Below, one piece after another: positions 5,366 to 9,518 of a DNA stretch of 9,518 bases. This DNA is from an uncultured Synechococcus sp. (lineage in GTDB: Bacteria; Cyanobacteriota; Cyanobacteriia; PCC-6307; Cyanobiaceae): NCBI GenBank assembly GCA_913050105.1, contig CAJWZN010000048.1, forward strand, positions 1-9,518, written 5' to 3'. Made by a program: the position numbers and the translations under genes. How positions within the stretch are numbered: the stretch's first letter is position 1; every line of letters starts with the position of its first letter. Under the pieces are notes generated by a model, which was not told the DNA's origin, did not search any database, and worked only from the letters and a program-made list of their open reading frames with translations.

Positions 5366-5872
5366 ATGGCCACTCCCTCTCCCACTCCCAGCCGTCGAAC
5401 GACCCGCAGCAGCAGTGCGGCTGCCAACAAAACGGTTGATGTGAAACCTGTGGCCACGCCAGCTCCCAGCAGCGGATCGACCTCAGGAAGCACCACCAGG
5501 TCTGGTTCCTCTTCCGGAGGTGGCTCCACCGGTGCAGCCAAATCGCTGCCCACGCCTGCATCACCTGCACCTTCAGTTCAGGGCATTGCACTCGGCATGA
5601 TCGAAACGCGCGGAATGGTTCCTGCCATCGAGGCTGCGGATGCCATGACGAAGGCAGCGGAAGTAACGCTGATTTGCAGTGAATTCGTTGGCGGTGGTTA
5701 CGTCACTGTGATGGTCCGCGGTGAAACAGGTGCTGTTAACGCTGCTGTTCGGGCCGGTGCTGATGCCTGTGAGCGCGTCGGCGACGGCCTTGTGGCAGCC
5801 CACATCATTGCCCGCCCCAACGAGGAAGTTGAGCCTGCCCTGGCTAGCAGCGGTGCAGTACGTCGCCTTTGA
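5366..5872 (+). CDS. csoS1E: BMC-domain shell protein CsoS1E with long disordered N-terminal tail
   Basis: This 168-residue protein has one bacterial microcompartment (BMC) domain at about residues 72-160. Hallmarks are ALGMIETRGMVPAIEAADAM, then the LICSEFVGGGYVTVMVRGET strand-turn region, AAVRAGADACERVG and VAAHIIARP. BMC proteins form hexameric tiles of the shell facet. Residues 1 to about 70 are low-complexity Ser/Thr/Pro/Gly with scattered basic residues, absent from the standard CsoS1 tile, and probably disordered. The start at ATG 5366 is the first good methionine after csoS4B. The frame stays open upstream, but that part overlaps csoS4A/csoS4B. An internal ATG at 5597 (Met78) would remove the tail and part of the domain, so it is unlikely. 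The name follows my memory of the csoS1E locus in marine Synechococcus; family membership is firm, the name a little less so. Confidence 0.85.
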   Translation: MATPSPTPSRRTTRSSSAAANKTVDVKPVATPAPSSGSTSGSTTRSGSSSGGGSTGAAKSLPTPASPAPSVQGIALGMIETRGMVPAIEAADAMTKAAEVTLICSEFVGGGYVTVMVRGETGAVNAAVRAGADACERVGDGLVAAHIIARPNEEVEPALASSGAVRRL

Positions 5873-5986
5873 TCAGACCACGACGGCGGCACGAGATCGG
5901 TTCACAAAGAACCTATCAAGCCGGTTCCGGCTCTTAGATTCTGCCGCTGTTCAACGACCAGCCCGATCCCCATCCCGCTCGCCGTT
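5873..5986 (+). other. Spacer between csoS1E and ndhF4 with a small palindrome
   Basis: This 114-base stretch separates the cso genes from the ndh genes. It contains the palindrome AGCCGGTTCCGGCT (5919-5932), which could be a weak hairpin or a dimeric-regulator half-site pair. No T-run follows, so I do not call a terminator. I see no convincing promoter and no Shine-Dalgarno sequence before the ndhF4 start. TTCACA (5901-5906) and TTAGAT (5934-5939) are too far apart to be a good promoter pair. Confidence 0.35.
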
Positions 5987-7831
5987 TTGACTTCGGAGCT
6001 CTCGCTTCCTATCCAGACTGCCTGGCTGATCCCGCTCTACGGATTTGCCGGGATGTTGGTGTCCATGCCATGGGCCTGTGGAGCCTTTCGCCGGGATGCC
6101 CATCGGCCCGCTGCCTACCTCAACATCCTGTTGACCCTCGTGGCCTTTGCCCACGGCAGCCTCATTTTTCAGCAGGTGATCCAGTTCGGCCCTGCGGATC
6201 TGGCTTTCCCCTGGCTCACCGTGGCTGATCTGGAGCTCAACATCAGTTTCAGCCTGTCTCTTACCAATCTGGTGGCCCTGGAGCTGATCACGGGTCTCAG
6301 CCTGCTGTCCCAGGTGTATTCCCTTGGATACATGGACAAGGAATGGGCTCTGGCCCGCTTCTTTGCCCTGCTCGGTTTTTTTGAGGGCGCCATGAGCGGC
6401 GTGGTGCTCAGCGACTCTCTGTTTCAGAGCTATTTCCTGCTTGAAATGCTCACCTTGTCGACCTATCTGCTGGTTGGCTTCTGGTATGCCCAGCCCTTAG
6501 TGGTCACCGCGGCACGAGATGCCTTCCTCACCAAGAGGGTTGGTGATGTGCTTCTGCTGATGGGGGTGGTCGCTCTCTGCGCCTACTCCGGTGTGATGGG
6601 TTTCAACGACCTTTATGCATGGGCTGCGGAGGACCGCCTTTCGCCCTTGGCGACCACTCTCCTATGCCTCGGCTTGATTGCCGGCCCAACGGGCAAGTGT
6701 GCTCAGTTTCCGATGCACCTCTGGCTTGATGAAGCGATGGAGGGGCCAAACCCGGCCTCGATTCTTCGTAACTCGGTGGTGGTGACCTGCGGAGCGATCG
6801 TGCTTCTCAAGGTGATGCCGATTTTGCAGCTCTCGCCCATTGCCATCGGTGTGATGCTGGTGATCGGCAGCATCAGTGCGATCGGTGGGTCGCTGGTGGC
6901 ACTGGCCCAGGTCGACATCAAACGCACCCTGTCGTATTCGACCACCGCCCAACTGGGTCTGGTTTTCATTGCCATTGCACTGCAGATCCCAGTGCTCGCG
7001 TTATTGCTGTTGTTCACCCATGCCGTTTCGAAGGCGTTGCTCTCGATGAGCATCGGTGGAGTGATTGCCTCCACCAACTGTCAGGACATCACGGAGCTTG
7101 GTGGTCTCGGCAGCCGGATGCCAGCAACGACAACTGCGTTCCTCGTTGGAGGGGCCGGTCTGGTGGGATTCCTGCCCTTGGGTGGATTTCTGGCCCTGGC
7201 GCAGTCGATCGAACTTCTCAGCGTGCGATCGGTGCCTTACATGGCCATTTTCCTGCTCACCAATGCCCTTACAGCCCTTGGATTGGTTCGGGTGTTCCGC
7301 CACGTTTTCATGGGCAGCTCGCTGATTAAGTCGCGGCGCGCAGCTGAGGTGAACTGGCAGATGGCCCTGCCGATGGTGGCCCTCTCCGTGATCGTGTTGA
7401 TCACTCCACTGATGCTGCTACGTCTCGAATCGTTGGAGGGATTGCTGGCATTCCCTCTTTGGGCGGCTGCCCTGGTGGTGTCCAGTGGCCTGGTGGGTCT
7501 TGTGGTTGGTGCGCTTCTGCCTCTGAGCAAGGCCTGGTCCCGTTCACTCAACCCAGTGCTGCGCTGGTGGCAGGACCTTCTCGCCTACGACTTCTACACA
7601 GAGCGTTTCTACCGCCTCACCATCGTCAATGTGGTGGCTGCCTTTTCCCGTCTCGCTTACTGGTTTGACCGCAGGGTGGTGGATGGAGTGCTCAACGGAG
7701 TCGCCCGTTTCTCCCTCTCCAGTGCTGACTCTCTCAAGCTCAGCGTCAGCGGTCAGAGCCAGTCATATGTGCTCACGGTGCTTGTAGCCATTGTTCTCTT
7801 CCTCACCTCGGTGAGCTGGTTCCTCACCTGA
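5987..7831 (+). CDS. ndhF4: NDH-1 subunit NdhF4-type (CO2-uptake NDH-1MS' complex)
   Basis: This 614-residue polytopic membrane protein belongs to the NdhF/NuoL antiporter-like family of type I NADH dehydrogenase. It should sit in the thylakoid (or cytoplasmic) membrane at the distal end of the complex, pumping protons to drive CO2 hydration by CupB. Seen here: many hydrophobic helices, Glu153 in LLEMLTLSTY, Lys237 before AQFPMHLWLDEAMEGPNPAS, Lys275, His345 and Lys349 in LFTHAVSKALL, and a lateral amphipathic/C-terminal helix region from about 515. The usual HAATMV segment is replaced by RNSVVV (261-266), which I associate with the CO2-uptake NdhF3/F4 class. The F4 rather than F3 call rests on the ndhD-cupB context and the marine setting. 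The start is probably TTG 5987, since the encoded TAWLIPLYGFAG fits homologue N-termini; no Shine-Dalgarno is seen. Confidence 0.82.
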   Translation: MTSELSLPIQTAWLIPLYGFAGMLVSMPWACGAFRRDAHRPAAYLNILLTLVAFAHGSLIFQQVIQFGPADLAFPWLTVADLELNISFSLSLTNLVALELITGLSLLSQVYSLGYMDKEWALARFFALLGFFEGAMSGVVLSDSLFQSYFLLEMLTLSTYLLVGFWYAQPLVVTAARDAFLTKRVGDVLLLMGVVALCAYSGVMGFNDLYAWAAEDRLSPLATTLLCLGLIAGPTGKCAQFPMHLWLDEAMEGPNPASILRNSVVVTCGAIVLLKVMPILQLSPIAIGVMLVIGSISAIGGSLVALAQVDIKRTLSYSTTAQLGLVFIAIALQIPVLALLLLFTHAVSKALLSMSIGGVIASTNCQDITELGGLGSRMPATTTAFLVGGAGLVGFLPLGGFLALAQSIELLSVRSVPYMAIFLLTNALTALGLVRVFRHVFMGSSLIKSRRAAEVNWQMALPMVALSVIVLITPLMLLRLESLEGLLAFPLWAAALVVSSGLVGLVVGALLPLSKAWSRSLNPVLRWWQDLLAYDFYTERFYRLTIVNVVAAFSRLAYWFDRRVVDGVLNGVARFSLSSADSLKLSVSGQSQSYVLTVLVAIVLFLTSVSWFLT

Positions 7832-7841
7832 TTCATCCGAG

Positions 7842-9332
7842 ATGCTGCTCTCCCTTCTCCTTCTGATTCCACTGTTGGGTGCCCTTGGGCTGGTGCTCTG
7901 GCCAGGTTCCCCCTCCAGTGAGCGCCTGCGCGAGATCACAATCGTGGTGCTTGCGGTTCAGACCGTGGCCAGCTTTGCGCTTCTGTTGCCCTTTGATGCG
8001 GCCGATTCAGCACTGCAGCTGGTGGAGCAGGCCCGTTGGGTGCATGCCATTGGTCTGGACTATGCCCTTGCGGTGGATGGCCTGTCGCTGCCTCTGGTGC
8101 TGATGAATGGCGTGCTCTGTCTGGTGGCCGCCATCGCCTCACGCAAGATTGAGAACCGTCCAAGAATCTATTTCGCTCTGCTGCTGGTGATCAGTGGAGC
8201 CGTGAACGGTGCGTTCCTGGCACAGAACCTGCTGCTGTTCTTCCTGTTCTACGAGCTGGAGCTGATTCCCCTCTGGTTGCTCATTGCGATTTGGGGCGGA
8301 GCCAACCGTTCCTATGCCGCAACGAAATTTCTGATCGTCACAGCCGTGTCTGGTGTGCTGATCCTTGCGGCCTTCCTTGGTTTGGCCTTTGTGACCGACA
8401 GCATTGATTTCAGCCTGCGACCTGTTCTGGCCGGGGAGATGGGGATGACAGCCCAGCTGCTGCTGATGGGAGCTCTGTTGATCGGTTTCGGGATCAAGAT
8501 TCCACTGTTTCCTTTTCACACCTGGCTTCCGGATGCCCACACCGAGGCATCCACTCCGGTGTCGGTGTTGCTTGCCGGAGTGTTGCTGAAGCTTGGAACC
8601 TATGGACTTCTCCGCTTCTGCATGGGTCTCTTCCCGGATGCCTGGCAGTTGGCATCTCCCTGGCTGGCTGCCTGGGCTGCAATTTCAGTGCTGTATGGCT
8701 CTCTTGCTGCCATCGCTCAGACAGACATGAAGCGGATGGTGGCCTACAGCTCAGTGGGCCATATGGGCTACGTGCTGTTGGCTGCTGCTGCTGCAACACC
8801 TCTGGGTCTGATGGGAGCCCTGTTCCAGATGGTGAGCCATGCGCTGATTTCGGGAGTGCTTTTCCTGATGGTTGGTGTGGTCTACGTCCGCACCGGCACC
8901 CGCGATCTCAATGTTCTCCGTGGTCTTCTCAATCCCCAGAGGGGCTTGCCGCTTACAGGTTCGTTGATGATCGTTGGTGTGATGGCGAGTGCTGGCCTCC
9001 CGGGCATGGCTGGATTCATCTCAGAATTTTTGATCTTTCGCGGCACTCTTCAGCCGTTTCCCATCGCCACCCTGCTCTCGATGGTTGGCTCCGGGCTGAC
9101 GGCGGTCTACTTTCTTCTGCTGGTGAATCGAGCCTTTTTTGGAAGGCTTGCCATTGCTCCCGGTGAAGTGGTCAATCCCCGTATCCTCGACCGTGTCGCC
9201 TTGCGTGAGCAGGTTCCGGCGATCGCTCTGAGCCTCGGTGTTCTGGTGCTGGGCCTGGCTCCTGGATTGCTCTCCAATCTCAGCGAAGCGGCAACCACCG
9301 GCCTCAGCCTGATTAACGGAGATCTGTCATGA
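7842..9332 (+). CDS. ndhD4: NDH-1 subunit NdhD4-type (CO2-uptake NDH-1MS' complex)
   Basis: This 496-residue polytopic protein is of the NdhD/NuoM family, a proton-pumping antiporter-like subunit. Family residues are present: Glu138 in LFFLFYELELIPLW, Lys219 in FGIKIPLFPFHTWLPDAHTE, Lys250 in AGVLLKLGTYGLLRF, the DMKRMVAYSSVGHMG loop (295-309), His333 in FQMVSHALISGVLF and Glu395 in GFISEFLIF. The proton path therefore looks intact, unlike the divergent NdhF partner. The length is normal for the family. The ATG at 7842 lies 10 bases after the ndhF stop, with only a weak purine stretch upstream. The stop overlaps the cupB start by ATGA. Distinguishing D4 from D3 relies on the neighbouring NdhF-type protein and on the CupB-like gene, so the subtype is less certain than the family. 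Confidence 0.85.
   Translation: MLLSLLLLIPLLGALGLVLWPGSPSSERLREITIVVLAVQTVASFALLLPFDAADSALQLVEQARWVHAIGLDYALAVDGLSLPLVLMNGVLCLVAAIASRKIENRPRIYFALLLVISGAVNGAFLAQNLLLFFLFYELELIPLWLLIAIWGGANRSYAATKFLIVTAVSGVLILAAFLGLAFVTDSIDFSLRPVLAGEMGMTAQLLLMGALLIGFGIKIPLFPFHTWLPDAHTEASTPVSVLLAGVLLKLGTYGLLRFCMGLFPDAWQLASPWLAAWAAISVLYGSLAAIAQTDMKRMVAYSSVGHMGYVLLAAAAATPLGLMGALFQMVSHALISGVLFLMVGVVYVRTGTRDLNVLRGLLNPQRGLPLTGSLMIVGVMASAGLPGMAGFISEFLIFRGTLQPFPIATLLSMVGSGLTAVYFLLLVNRAFFGRLAIAPGEVVNPRILDRVALREQVPAIALSLGVLVLGLAPGLLSNLSEAATTGLSLINGDLS
9318..9321 (+). promoter_or_regulatory. Ribosome-binding site of cupB
   Basis: GGAG lies seven bases before the ATG at 9329, inside the last codons of ndhD4, and supports that overlapping start. 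Confidence 0.5.
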
Positions 9333-9518
9333 CCCCCATATCAGCGTCAGCTGTACGCCCACCTATTTTGCCGGATCAAGAGGAGCTGATCCGGCGCCTG
9401 CTCAGCGATACGCCGTTGCTGGCCGATACCAACGATCACCTGCTCCAGGTGGTGAATGTGCTGGAGAGCTATGGCCTCGTGCTGGATGCCTACAGCAAGA
9501 ACCTGGTGGATCAGGGGG
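9329..9518 (+). CDS. cupB: CO2 hydration protein CupB/ChpX, N-terminal fragment
   Basis: This is the first 63 codons of a gene cut off by the window end. The protein begins MTPISASAVRPPILPDQEEL and continues with LLSDTPLLADTNDHLLQVVNVLESYGLVLDAYSKNLVDQG. I recognise this as the N-terminal part of the ChpX/ChpY (CupB/CupA) family, the peripheral zinc proteins that hydrate CO2 to bicarbonate on NDH-1M complexes. The catalytic residues lie beyond the window. The ATG overlaps the ndhD4 stop (ATGA), implying coupled translation and pairing in one complex. CupB (low-affinity, constitutive type) rather than CupA is inferred from the F4/D4 context. Confidence 0.78.
   Translation, partial: MTPISASAVRPPILPDQEELIRRLLSDTPLLADTNDHLLQVVNVLESYGLVLDAYSKNLVDQG

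Noticed and set aside
5721..5990. GTG-initiated frame with a signal-peptide-like start (MKQVLLTLLFGPVLM)
   Set aside because: It overlaps the conserved BMC domain of csoS1E in another frame, has no ribosome-binding site and no recognisable mature domain; the hydrophobic start is most likely a coincidence of codon composition.

Overview
The window is a slice of a cyanobacterial genome, most likely a marine alpha-cyanobacterium (Synechococcus/Cyanobium type). It carries an alpha-carboxysome (cso) cluster with Form IA Rubisco, followed on the same strand by the membrane subunits of a CO2-hydrating NDH-1 complex. Every gene I can support reads rightward on the + strand, and spacers are short: none exceeds about 115 bases. 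The combination of csoS1E with ndhF/ndhD/cupB just downstream of the cso genes fits marine Synechococcus rather than Prochlorococcus, which as far as I recall lacks the NDH-1 CO2-uptake genes. That taxonomic call is inference.

Layout. 1-107: 3' end of cbbL (Rubisco large subunit). 167-508: cbbS. 509-609: a spacer with three consecutive hairpins, the middle one looking like a Rho-independent terminator or attenuator. 610-2976: csoS2, the disordered repeat scaffold that links Rubisco to the shell. 2984-4747: csoS3 (csoSCA), the carboxysomal carbonic anhydrase. 4750-5061 and 5061-5312: csoS4A and csoS4B, the pentameric vertex proteins. 5366-5872: csoS1E, a BMC-domain shell protein with a long low-complexity N-terminal tail. 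5987-7831: ndhF4-type subunit. 7842-9332: ndhD4-type subunit. 9329-9518: 5' end of cupB/chpX, cut by the window edge.

How they work together. NdhF4/NdhD4/CupB are expected to form the distal membrane arm and CO2-hydration module of NDH-1MS', which turns CO2 into bicarbonate in the cytosol. Bicarbonate enters the carboxysome, CsoSCA converts it back to CO2, and CbbL/CbbS fixes it. CsoS2 binds Rubisco through its N-terminal repeats and the shell through its middle and C-terminal regions. CsoS4A/B cap the shell vertices.

This is a known system, and I do not see an undescribed operon in it. The points most worth a second look are: a CsoS2-type Rubisco-binding-like repeat in the N-terminus of the carbonic anhydrase; a strict 11-residue triad register in CsoS2 that continues into the C-terminal region; a third middle repeat that has lost both cysteines; the hairpin cluster between cbbS and csoS2; the N-terminal tail of CsoS1E; and non-canonical residues at proton-channel positions of the NdhF-like protein.
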